DNA of 24,353 nt from Barthelona sp. PAP020. Taxonomy: Eukaryota; Metamonada: BaSk clade. Position numbers and translations under genes: made by a program. Shown here in pieces: positions 6,803-16,600 of this stretch. The stretch spans positions 1-24,353 of the forward strand of contig JARQWU010000157.1 in the NCBI GenBank assembly GCA_040182905.1. Reading direction: 5' to 3'. The notes beneath the pieces are model-generated. The model did no database searches. It was given only the letters and a program-made list of their open reading frames with translations, and was not told the DNA's origin. Every line of letters begins with the position of its first letter. The stretch's first letter is position 1.

Positions 6803-8071
6803 TTATTTATTATTTTGGACTAATAATTGAATTAAACTTCTTTCATCATCACCCACAAATTCAATCTCACTATTTCTTTTTTCTATCACTGATGCAGTTT
6901 CTGTAGCCAATTGAAACCATTTGTTGGGAATAAATTCTTCTTTAAATAGATCAAAAAATTCATTTCTTTCAATTTCAAGTTTCGCAGGAGAATTATTTAT
7001 CAGAAGTAAACTCTGTGTATCATCTAAAACTGATGACAGGTTAAAATCAATGTGTAATGGTGTCCATCTGCTCATATCTGACGGTCTTTTTTGTATTGTT
7101 AAATCAGGGGTAATCATACCTGGAAGTTCTATTTCAGAATCAACACCTTGCAAATGAATATCATCAATAATTAAGTCTTTTGCAAAACCATTTGTGAAGG
7201 TTATGTTGGGTGTTTCAATGTCATTTTGCTTTTTTAAAACTGAATTTTCGGTAGGATTTATAAATGGCGTTGTTTCAGTTGGAGGATCAATTATTGGCTC
7301 TTTTTTGTTGTTATCTTCAGTTTTAAACAATATTTTCCGTTTTGTTTTCTCATTGGCAACAGCCAATGTCTGTGCTAATTTTTCTTTGGTCAATAAGGGT
7401 GAATGTTTGGTTAAATGTTGCAACCTCTCATCAATATTATCACTCAACTCTTTGAATGAAGCATTGTAATTCTTTTTCTTTTTTTTGTTGAATTTAAGAC
7501 TTACCCTGGTTGTTTTTTGAGTGCTAGTATTGATAACTGTTTGCTTTGTGTTATTTGTTTTTGAACCATCCAAGTCAACATGAACTAATGGAGACGTTAA
7601 TACAGGTAACTTACTTTTAACAAGTGAATCTCCAGATATTGTTGAATCTTTTGAAGGTGTTTTAAAAATTTGAGAAATTGAAAGCTCTGATTTTGTCCTA
7701 TCATCAACAATAGGCTTTACAGAAACAACAAAATTGTTTGATTTTCTCTTCTTTGCAAAATTCCTTCCGTTATTATTTGAACTATACTGACTCTTCTTGA
7801 TTAAGGATGATTTTTGTGGTACAGCATTTGAATCCCAATGTTTTTTGTCGTCAAAAAAATTTGACAATTCATTACCTCTCTCTTTCAAAGAAGGAGATAA
7901 TTGAGATACATGAGATACAAATTGTACATGATGTAAAGATGAATCTTCATTCTCCTTCCCAGATTGATTTTCATTCGATTGTAAACTTTTTCTTTTGGAT
8001 AAGGGTTGTGCTGATGATGATCTTACATTACTATGATTTAAATTGGATAAATATTGTAGAATTGCAGACAT
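6803..8071 (-). CDS. Unrecognised low-complexity protein, probably nuclear
   Basis: I do not recognise this 422-aa protein. It is rich in Ser, Asn, Lys and Thr and is predicted by eye to be mostly disordered. Basic clusters that could serve as nuclear localisation signals are present (AKKRKSN near residue 105 and a Lys run before NYNASF in the middle). A KEN sequence occurs at residues 39-41 within a disordered Ser/Asn-rich stretch, the kind of setting in which anaphase-promoting-complex degrons are found. Several Ser-Pro and Thr-Pro sites are scattered through it. The last ~110 residues, from ELPGMITPDL to the end, are the most ordered and may hold a short conserved domain ending in an amphipathic stretch. 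A cell-cycle or kinetochore role would be speculation. It sits head to head with DDX54 across 282 bp. Confidence 0.65.
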   Translation of the reverse strand: MSAILQYLSNLNHSNVRSSSAQPLSKRKSLQSNENQSGKENEDSSLHHVQFVSHVSQLSPSLKERGNELSNFFDDKKHWDSNAVPQKSSLIKKSQYSSNNNGRNFAKKRKSNNFVVSVKPIVDDRTKSELSISQIFKTPSKDSTISGDSLVKSKLPVLTSPLVHVDLDGSKTNNTKQTVINTSTQKTTRVSLKFNKKKKKNYNASFKELSDNIDERLQHLTKHSPLLTKEKLAQTLAVANEKTKRKILFKTEDNNKKEPIIDPPTETTPFINPTENSVLKKQNDIETPNITFTNGFAKDLIIDDIHLQGVDSEIELPGMITPDLTIQKRPSDMSRWTPLHIDFNLSSVLDDTQSLLLINNSPAKLEIERNEFFDLFKEEFIPNKWFQLATETASVIEKRNSEIEFVGDDERSLIQLLVQNNK

Positions 8072-8353
8072 TCATGTTTGATGAAAAGAAGCAGGCAAAC
8101 AATGATCTTTCTTGCTTTGATTTTTCCAATAATTATTTTCATTTCATACCATTCAATATTTTCATCAATTATATCGATGAATTCATTTTTCTTTTCAAAA
8201 CACTTTTCAAAAAAAACTTTTTGTTGGGATAATTTTTGTAATTTTTTGAAATAATCACACGATAATTGATATTATTATAATAAATATTGAATAAACAGAC
8301 ATTTTCTGTCATTTTTAAATTATTGGTTTTTTTTTTTCAATTTTTCGATTAAT

Positions 8354-10564
8354 ATGCCTTCATCTTTGTTTCATATTACTTTACCAGAGTTAGATAAGGC
8401 CATTAAGCATCATGGATATCGAAAACCTACGCCAATTCAAAATCAAGCAATCCCAATCGCTTTACAAGGGAGAGATATTGTTGCTATGGCTAAAACTGGT
8501 TCAGGAAAGACAGCTGCGTTTCTTTTACCTATTTTAGAACAATTGAAGAGTCATCAAGCGAAGCCAAGAGCATTAATTGTTGCACCAGTCAGAGATATTG
8601 CTGTCCAAATATATAGAGAAACAAAAAAATTTGGCAAATATATGAATTTAAGGTGTGCTTTAATTGTTGGAGGTGAGACTCTTGAAACTCAATTCAATGA
8701 CTTATTGGCCGAACCAGATATTATTATTGCCACTCCTGGACGTCTTATGTACCATTTAGTAAATGTTGATTCATCTGATTTCAATTTGAGTTCAATCGAG
8801 TATTTGGTGTTTGATGAGGCCGATAGATTATTTGAAGAAGGATTTAAAGAACAAGTTATGATGATAATGAAACGCTTGAATCGATCTACTCTGCAAACCT
8901 CATTGTTTTCTGCCACAATGCCAGCAATGTTAGCAGATTTTACTTCTGCGGCACTTAGAAACCCTGAATATATACGATTGGATTCTGATACCAAGATTCC
9001 TGATGCTCTGTCTTTGCAATTTGTTTGTGTTCGTAATGAGGAAAAGTCTGCTTTGATTTTGTCATTGTTTGATCGTTGGATACAGAACAAGAAGGCTTTA
9101 ATCTTCTGTTCTACAAAGCATCATGTTGAATTTTACAGATTGCTTGCTGAATTGCATGGAATATCTGCCATGGGGTTATCGGGTGAGATGGATCAAGTTT
9201 CCAGAACAAACATTTTAACCAAGTTCAATGAAAACGAATATCAACTCTTGTTTGTTACTGATGTGGCTGCAAGAGGGCTTGATTTGCCCTCTTTAGATTT
9301 AGTGATTAATTTTGATTATCCTGATAGCACAAAGGTTTTTATTCATCGAGTTGGGCGTGTGGCTCGAGCAGGGAATGAAGGATTAGCTTTGACTCTTTTG
9401 ACACCTGAAGATTTCCCGTTTTTTTATCACTTGTTTTCGGTTATTCCTCGAGAAATGCCTGATATGGAAAGATTTCCTCAGAATTTGCTTAATTTTTCCA
9501 GTACTCGCTTTAAAACGTTATTAGCAAGATCTAAGGAGTTGAACTTGGCATACAATTCAATGGTCAATGCTTTAAAAGTTTTTTTAAAGACAAGACCAGA
9601 AGTAAAGAAAAAATATTATTATCGTACAAAAGAGTTAATGAGCAATGGATTCAACAACTTAAAAGTCAGTGAATTTTTTGAATTTGCTACTGCATATGAT
9701 AAAAAGGAAGCTGAAGATTTCATCAAAACATTCGAACCAAAGCAAACAATATTTGAGGCAAGATTAGCTGGAAAGAGAAAGAATGAAGAAACAAATGAAT
9801 TGGAAAAGTTGAGAAAATCATTTGACAAGAAAGTTTACAAGAGGGAACCTGTTTTAGAACATGATAACCCAACTAATGAAGAAAATACCACCCAAACACC
9901 AGAATACATAAGAAGAAAGGAATTATTAGATAAACAACTAGCTAAATCTCAGTATCAAGATTCAGAATATTATATGAGTTATGAGTCTTCAAATGTAAGG
10001 GAAGATGGGTATAGTTTGAATAACCAGCCTCAATCGTCAGAGGAAATGATTCTAGAATTTGCCAGTGATGATACTGAATCCATGCTTAATAAAAGAAGGG
10101 TCAAACGTTGGGACAGAAAGAAAAAAAAATTCGTTACCCTTACTGCTGGAAAGGAATTTATGCCTTACGATATCAAATCCAAATCTGCAGGTATTGTGAA
10201 GAATGAATCAGGTGTTTATGTGAAAAATGGAATCAAGAAATCTGATATTTATTCAAAATGGAAAGCCAATCAAAAACAATCTTCTGCTATTGTACGTGAT
10301 GCTATGAAGATGAATGGTCGAGATACTCGATTACTTAAAGGTAAGAAAGGAAGATGGTATGAAGATGATGTCAATAGTAGTTCGACTGCAAAGGAAGGTA
10401 GAGTATTAAAAACAGCTGAACAAATCGCTAAACACAGGCAAAAAATCAAAAAATCCAGTGGAAAGTTTTCCAAAAAGAGTAACACCAAATTTGGCAAAGG
10501 TATTGCATCAGATGGTTTTAATTTGGCACATTCAGCTCCTAGAAAATCAAAGAGAATCAAATAA
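8354..10564 (+). CDS. DDX54: DEAD-box ATP-dependent RNA helicase DDX54/Dbp10
   Basis: This 736-aa protein carries the full DEAD-box set. Seen are the Q motif (GYRKPTPIQ, 21-29), motif I (AKTGSGKT, 46-53), motif Ia as PVRDIA in place of PTRELA, GG at 106-107, TPGR at 127-130, DEAD at 154-157, SAT at 186-188, motif V DVAARGLD (303-310) and motif VI HRVGRVARAG (331-340). The C-terminal half has the Dbp10/DDX54 signature: KRWDRKKKKFV, then ESGVYVKNGIKKSDIYSKW, and a Lys-rich tail. DDX54/Dbp10 acts in the nucleolus in large-subunit (60S) ribosome assembly. The N-terminus is short: only about 20 residues precede the Q motif, whereas many homologues have ~100 more. No in-frame upstream ATG was found, so the short form appears real unless an upstream exon exists. 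Confidence 0.93.
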   Translation: MPSSLFHITLPELDKAIKHHGYRKPTPIQNQAIPIALQGRDIVAMAKTGSGKTAAFLLPILEQLKSHQAKPRALIVAPVRDIAVQIYRETKKFGKYMNLRCALIVGGETLETQFNDLLAEPDIIIATPGRLMYHLVNVDSSDFNLSSIEYLVFDEADRLFEEGFKEQVMMIMKRLNRSTLQTSLFSATMPAMLADFTSAALRNPEYIRLDSDTKIPDALSLQFVCVRNEEKSALILSLFDRWIQNKKALIFCSTKHHVEFYRLLAELHGISAMGLSGEMDQVSRTNILTKFNENEYQLLFVTDVAARGLDLPSLDLVINFDYPDSTKVFIHRVGRVARAGNEGLALTLLTPEDFPFFYHLFSVIPREMPDMERFPQNLLNFSSTRFKTLLARSKELNLAYNSMVNALKVFLKTRPEVKKKYYYRTKELMSNGFNNLKVSEFFEFATAYDKKEAEDFIKTFEPKQTIFEARLAGKRKNEETNELEKLRKSFDKKVYKREPVLEHDNPTNEENTTQTPEYIRRKELLDKQLAKSQYQDSEYYMSYESSNVREDGYSLNNQPQSSEEMILEFASDDTESMLNKRRVKRWDRKKKKFVTLTAGKEFMPYDIKSKSAGIVKNESGVYVKNGIKKSDIYSKWKANQKQSSAIVRDAMKMNGRDTRLLKGKKGRWYEDDVNSSSTAKEGRVLKTAEQIAKHRQKIKKSSGKFSKKSNTKFGKGIASDGFNLAHSAPRKSKRIK

Positions 10565-10768
10565 TAGTCTTAAAAAATAATTTATGATTTCGGAAATAAA
10601 CACTATTAAAAAAAGTTTTTTTTTTTGACTTATCTTTTTAATTGATATCCCAATCATCCATTTCAATAATGTTCAGATTAATTAGAAAATAAATATCAAT
10701 TATGATAATAAGAGAATGAATGGAATCATATTTTTTTATTCAATTATTTATTCTTTTCTGAATTTGAA

Positions 10769-12655
10769 ATGAATGATTCGAAATCAAAGAAGGTTCCACA
10801 AAATCCAACTATAATATCCTTCTTTAATTCAACATCAATTAAACCAGAATTAAACCCCGATGAAGAAACGAAATTGGAATTAAATCCGCCAAAATCAAAC
10901 AAAAAGGAAGAACGTTTATTAACTGCAATGAGTCCAATTATTGAAGAAGAAAATACAAAAACAGAACAAATAATTGAAGGAAATTGGTTTGAACAACAAA
11001 ACAAAGAAACACTACCTGAAGAAACTTTTTTTTATGAACCAAAACCATTAACTGATTCTGAACAAATGAGTATAGTTAAAAATATCTTTGAAAGAAAAGA
11101 AATAAAAGAAATAAAAGATTTGTTGTATGAGTTTAAATTAAAAACCAAAAAATTGTCAAAACAAAAGCAAAACTTTCTAAAAAATAAGAAACTTTATAAA
11201 GTTAATGATGATTTAACTTATTTTAAGTTTTTACAGTTTTATGAAAATATTCGACCTCCTTTTTGGGGAACAAATACTATCAACACAACATATGTAACTC
11301 CCGTCAATCCATTATTTCAAGAACCACATATAGATTATGATAATGACTCTGGTGTTGACTACATCCCCACAAATCTGGGAGGTGAGGCTGATGTTGATGG
11401 TATCGGCTCAGAATCAGAGAAAGAAATGGTTGATGGACAGTTTATTGTCGCTGATGATTATTTATCGGAAGAAGAAGCCGATGGTGAGAATATTAATTTG
11501 AGTGAAAAGACTACGAGCAAAAAGATTCCTGTTGTTTCCAGAATGCCAATATGTGTAGTTCCAAGTATTTATGGAAACAGTGCTTCAGAAAGAATTGAAA
11601 ATCTTGTTGAACAATATCCTGAGCTATACGAAGAACCAGAAGAGTTACCTTTCAAACATATACAAAACAACAGAACTAATGAGCCAAATAGAAAGGAATT
11701 CATTGATGAATTCAAGAATTATCAGGTAAATGCACCAAAGTGGGGAAAATTAGCTATATCTCTTATTCATTTGCCCTTGTTACTTACACAAGGCTATAAT
11801 CCTTTGAAAGCTGTTAAACCCGAGGAATTTTTCCAAAAACAGACGAAAGCACAACTAAATCGAATGGCCACAGCATCTAAAAATGTTACACAAAATGAAA
11901 GCGAAAAGAATGTAAAATTAGAGCAAAATATTACAAAAGAGGTTGTATCTATACAAGATAGGAAAGAAGAAGTGTCAAAAAAAGAAAAAAATGTTATTAC
12001 TGTTGAAGATCTTTTAGCATACGAAGTAGATTTGCTGATAGAATGGGTTCATGGAAAAGAAGGATCAAAAACAAATATGATCAAAGGACTTTGTAGTTTT
12101 TTGGAAAACCCTCCAAGAGGTACAAAGTTGCCACCGAAGAAGAAAAGACGAATCCCTGTTATTTCTCAAAGTGCCTTGAAGAACATTTTCAATGATCATG
12201 TGAAAAAGATAGGTAAAGAGTTTTATTGTGATGAAACCATTTTAAAAAAGGGTAATAGAGAAGAATTGATTCATTTGATTCCAGAAAAAGCAATTAAAAG
12301 GAAAAAAATTTTATCCCCAAAAGCTGTAGCTGATCGTAGAAAAAGAAAGTTATTAGAGATGGGAAATGTTCCAATTATGCAAAGTCAATCTCCTTCTCCT
12401 TCGACATCACCTATTGATTCATCGTCAGTTGAATCCTTAACATTCTCTTCCATTGAACCACATGTTTTAAAAACAGAAGAGGAAGATTTCAAAAGAGTTC
12501 CACAGTTAGAAACAGATGAATCTCAATCCCTTCTCCTTCAATCACAAAGCCAAAATATTTATGACCTATCTGATTCTCAACTGTATGACACACAAACAAA
12601 TTCCGAAAATTCGTCTCAAGAACCACAAATTTTCATGATGTCTCAAGCTTTCTAA
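10769..12655 (+). CDS. CHAF1A: Chromatin assembly factor 1 large subunit (CAF-1 p150/Cac1-like)
   Basis: The 628-aa protein is assigned to the CAF-1 large subunit, which deposits H3-H4 on newly replicated DNA and is recruited by PCNA. The diagnostic block is residues 154-168, FLQFYENIRPPFWGT, matching the LQFxENxRPxYWGT segment of p150. It is followed by the acidic DYDNDSG (189-195) and the VADDYLSEEE block (227-236), like the VPHGYLSEDE of p150. Near the N-terminus NPTIISFF (12-19) is a PIP-like box with Asn in place of Gln. Residues ~405-480 include DLLAYEVDLLIEWVHG and a Lys-rich link to IPVISQSALKNIF, a plausible C-terminal winged-helix region. The long KER coiled coil of animal p150 is reduced to a short basic helix around 100-150. 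The tail is Ser/Gln-rich. Confidence 0.85.
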   Translation: MNDSKSKKVPQNPTIISFFNSTSIKPELNPDEETKLELNPPKSNKKEERLLTAMSPIIEEENTKTEQIIEGNWFEQQNKETLPEETFFYEPKPLTDSEQMSIVKNIFERKEIKEIKDLLYEFKLKTKKLSKQKQNFLKNKKLYKVNDDLTYFKFLQFYENIRPPFWGTNTINTTYVTPVNPLFQEPHIDYDNDSGVDYIPTNLGGEADVDGIGSESEKEMVDGQFIVADDYLSEEEADGENINLSEKTTSKKIPVVSRMPICVVPSIYGNSASERIENLVEQYPELYEEPEELPFKHIQNNRTNEPNRKEFIDEFKNYQVNAPKWGKLAISLIHLPLLLTQGYNPLKAVKPEEFFQKQTKAQLNRMATASKNVTQNESEKNVKLEQNITKEVVSIQDRKEEVSKKEKNVITVEDLLAYEVDLLIEWVHGKEGSKTNMIKGLCSFLENPPRGTKLPPKKKRRIPVISQSALKNIFNDHVKKIGKEFYCDETILKKGNREELIHLIPEKAIKRKKILSPKAVADRRKRKLLEMGNVPIMQSQSPSPSTSPIDSSSVESLTFSSIEPHVLKTEEEDFKRVPQLETDESQSLLLQSQSQNIYDLSDSQLYDTQTNSENSSQEPQIFMMSQAF

Positions 12656-12923
12656 AATTGATTATTTGAACCTTTTTTTTTTGTTAATTGTGATTGAAAC
12701 ACACATAATATTCCAGTTTTTACAAATTTTCCTTGAATTTTTTGTTTAAAAGAGTTTAAAAGCGTTATAAAATTTTGTTTTTTTGTTTTTTTTTTCAACA
12801 AGGAAAATTTCAAATTCCTCTGTTGCACTTATTCTCTGTACTTCCTCATCTCCATTCCTTCATTCATTCAAAGAAAAATGTGAAATAGAAAGGAAGAAAA
12901 AATATCACTCTAACTTTATCATA

Positions 12924-13592
12924 TCAATGAACTCGAAGACTAGACAAAACACTGTCACGCATAGCACGAATAGCTCCAGAACGAGAAGGTGCCTTAAAAA
13001 TTCCACTTCCAGCAACAATACAATTTGCCCCTGCTTGCGTAACAACATTAACATTTCTTACTGTAACACCACCATCAACTTGAATGTCTTTAGTAAATCC
13101 ATTTTCTCTTAACCAACTGACATTGTCAACACCATGTGGCAAAAGAGGTTGACCACCAAATCCTGGTTCAACAGTCATGGCTAAAATCATATCTACATGT
13201 TCAAAATAAGGTTGTAAAGAGGAGGCATGGGTTGAAGGTTTACAAGCTAATCCAACTTTCATTCCAGCTTTTTTTACAGCTTCAATGACAATCATAGGAT
13301 CTTCAACAGCTTCAATATGAAAGGTAAACATGTCACATTTAAAAGCTTCACATGAAGGAACCCATTTTAAAGGATCAGTAACCATTAAATGACAATCGAA
13401 AAATAAATCGGGATGTCTTTTTCTTAAACTAGATAAAATTGGGAACCCAATTGCAATATTTGGAACGAAATGACCATCCATGATATCTATATGTAACCAA
13501 TCAGCACCATCTTTAGAAATTGAATAAGCTTCATCACCAAAAGATGCAAAATCACAAGAAAGCATCGAAGGAGAGATAATTGGTTTTAACAT
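12924..13592 (-). CDS. RPE: Ribulose-phosphate 3-epimerase
   Basis: A 222-aa TIM-barrel enzyme of normal family length. It interconverts ribulose 5-phosphate and xylulose 5-phosphate in the non-oxidative pentose phosphate pathway. Motifs in order are IISPSMLSCDFASFG, the metal-binding WLHIDIMDGHFVPNI, DCHLMV, FHIEA, KVGLACKP, MTVEPGFGGQ, VDGGV, and the phosphate-binding IVAGSGIF. The catalytic Asp of DIMDGH, the second Asp of VDGG, and the metal-ligand His residues are present. The reading frame is open back to 13718, but the extra 42 residues are a hydrophobic, Phe-rich run with no family counterpart and overlap the TFIIIC gene. The ATG at 13592 gives the standard N-terminus and was chosen. 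The enzyme is probably cytosolic. Confidence 0.95.
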   Translation of the reverse strand: MLKPIISPSMLSCDFASFGDEAYSISKDGADWLHIDIMDGHFVPNIAIGFPILSSLRKRHPDLFFDCHLMVTDPLKWVPSCEAFKCDMFTFHIEAVEDPMIVIEAVKKAGMKVGLACKPSTHASSLQPYFEHVDMILAMTVEPGFGGQPLLPHGVDNVSWLRENGFTKDIQVDGGVTVRNVNVVTQAGANCIVAGSGIFKAPSRSGAIRAMRDSVLSSLRVH

Positions 13593-13677
13593 TGGAAATA
13601 ATTCGAAGGATATATAAAAAAAACAATTTTTTGGAAATATAAAGAAAAAAAATTTAATGATAAATTGTGTAAAGGAT

Positions 13678-16600
13678 TTATGTATATATTGAACCAATGG
13701 TAAAACATGAATTATCATTGATAAAAGTTTCAGTTGTATCTTTAAAAAAAGAAGGAAAATTTGAAGAAAACAGTGAACAATCAGACATGGTCAAATGAAC
13801 AATTCTTATTCTACCATTATCTAATAAGAATTGACAAATTTTCATCAATTCCATTTTTGGAATTGCATTAAAATATTTTCGTATATTTAAAAATGAGATT
13901 TGAGGATTCTCAAAAACCAAACCTAGAACTGCAATTTGTAATTTATTAAAGAGCTTGTTATTTTTACCACCAATCTGATGATCAAATATTGAAAAATATT
14001 CTTGACTAATATTCTTTTGAACTTCTTCTTCAGTAATTCTATTCACTTGACGTTCTCTTGAGATATCATCAATATAAACAGAGTTACCAATAATTTTTTC
14101 TTGAGTTTTTCCTTCCAATTCCAAGATAAAATATAAATTATTTGCCTGCTCCAAATTTAAATTTGGAAATCTTTCAATAATACCATCAACAGAAATTGAA
14201 TCTCCAGGGATAAATTCATTTAAATATTTATCGAAATCAGGCAAAAGTTCCTTTGCTATATTTTTAAAATCTTTTTTGGAACATTTGATATGTGTTGATT
14301 TTTGGAAATTGGAAAGTTGATCAGATGATATGTAAGATATTGGTAAAGAAGCTCTATACAATAAGGAGTCACAAATGTCTAATTCTTGGGTTTCATCATC
14401 ATCGGAAGCGTTTGAGTTCAAGAGTCGTTTCATTGATGTTGCTTCAAGATGGTTAATCTCTTCATAATTCATTTTTGGAATTAATTCAATCTGGTGCTTC
14501 AGAATCAGACTGGCAAAACCATACATCCCTGCTGGGTTGTATAGTTCATGTGGAATCTCATACAAGGATATGTCTTCTCGATTGAATTCAGTCTGAATCT
14601 CTTCTTGAACTTTTTTAAATGCAGGCATATTCAATAATAATTCTGATGCTTTAAGGGCAACAGTATTCAAAGAACATTTAAATTTATGAGCTAAAAGATC
14701 ATCTTGAATCTCCACAAAGTTTTCTTCTTCTTCTTCTTCTTCTTCTTCATCTTTCTCCAAGGCCTTCTCTTTGCCTACTATAATACCATTGTCCAAAAGC
14801 ATGTTAAAAGCATTTTTAATGTCGCCATCAGAATAGTTATCCAAGAACCTTTTCAATAGACCTTTATTTGTTTTCTTTCTTGAAGATGTATGATATTGTA
14901 AAAGACCCGTTACCAAAGCAACATCGTTACAATTATATTTGTTCATTTGTTCTTCAAAGGAAGATGTTTTGGGGGTTACGTAATTAATATCACAAATGCT
15001 ACTTTGGTAAGTTTTCAAATCAATCAATAGAGGTTGAATGAAACCCTTCAAAACTTTTAACAATTTAGAAAAGGTTTTAATACTTGAAAAAACATTGTTG
15101 AATTCAACTTCAGTTGTGATCAATTTGGAGCATTCTGAAAAGTCACGTTTTTTTTCTTTTTCAAGAATCATTCGATGATTGATCAAAAAAGCTGTTTGTG
15201 CAAATTTCGCTGGCTTTGGCAAGCTAGCAACAATCAAATTGTATCGCATTTTCAACATATTGATCGTCATGTCCTCATACACTTTTAAATGATTGAAGCT
15301 CTTGATGAAGCTCCATCTTATATTGCAATTATCATCCAAAAAGAAACAACTAGCTAATAGCAAACCAATTTGATCTCTAGTTGACAATCCTTCTAAAATA
15401 GTGGGTTTCTTAACTTTAATCAAGTTACTCTCATTTGATTTCTTGTTTAATTTTCTTTTAACACCAGTTTTCTTTGTTTGACCCTTTTTCTTCTCGATAT
15501 CATTTGTTGGGCCATTTTTATTCAAATGAAATGGCAACTTCCAATATACAAAGAAATTGGCAGAATCAGTATCACTATGCTCCTTTGGCTTATGTGTCCA
15601 ATTTTCCAATGGCAAATGTTGTTGCAAATATGCAACAATGGCTATCTTCTTGATAAATGTAACTTTGGCCAAAGAAGCAATAACATCAAAAGATGGCATC
15701 GTATTTATATTTTCTGAAGTGATAAGGCTTTGCAATGTCTCCAAACTTTTATGTCTAACACTCACAACATAATTAAAATAATCAGATTTGCCAAAAGTGC
15801 TGTACAGATTACGGATAACCTTCTTGTCATCTGTATTCCAACGCCAATTCTTCTGAGAAATTCTTTCCTCAAAAACTTTCCAAAAACTTTCGATAGTGTC
15901 CAAACTTTCCAAAACAAAAGAATCTTCTTCATCTTCGTCATCTTCTTTTTCCTCTTCCTCACTAACAATAAAAGAACTGAAACAGATGGAAGATGAATTC
16001 CACCATTTTTCCTGTTCAAACTTCACCAAACCTACAATTTCAAAACGTTTTATCATATTTATTAAGCTGGTTTGTAAAGTGTTGATTCCTAAACACTGAA
16101 ACAAATCTTGCTTTGTTTCTTCATCAGATATATTCAATAAATCCTTCAACATTGTCCTTTGAAATTTTTCCAGTTCATAGCTTGTTGAAAAAACACTATG
16201 ACAAGCATGGATGCAAAGACAATCTTCAACTGTAATGTCATTCATCAATTGTCCAATCGTAAACCCTGTATCCAGACCATAGATTTTGAATAAGAGCAAA
16301 TGAAGATACTTATGCCTCAAAGCTACTGGTGCAATGTACCCATACTTCATTGCAAATATCTCCCGAATACTTTTGGGAACTGTTTCTTTTTTCCTTCTTT
16401 TGACCACTGAAACATGATGTGTGGAAGCCTTTGTCTTTCCTTCAAGTTTAATTTCTTGACCAATATCTGTATCTTTCATCTTAATGGCTTTTAGTGTGGA
16501 ACTTATGCTCTTTCGAACAGAGGGGTTCTTCATTGCATCCATACATTGCTTGACAACATCAGAATTTTCATCTAAATGCTCAAGCATGACTAAAACAACG

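Noticed and set aside
13593-13718. A 42-residue N-terminal extension of ribulose-phosphate 3-epimerase.
   Set aside because: It is a Phe-rich run from AT-rich spacer, overlaps the TFIIIC stop, and has no counterpart in the family. The ATG at 13592 gives the normal N-terminus.
15762-16099. Several overlapping frames of 65-90 codons opposite the TFIIIC gene.
   Set aside because: They are shadow frames of a long, conserved coding region and have low-complexity Ser/Phe/Ile composition.
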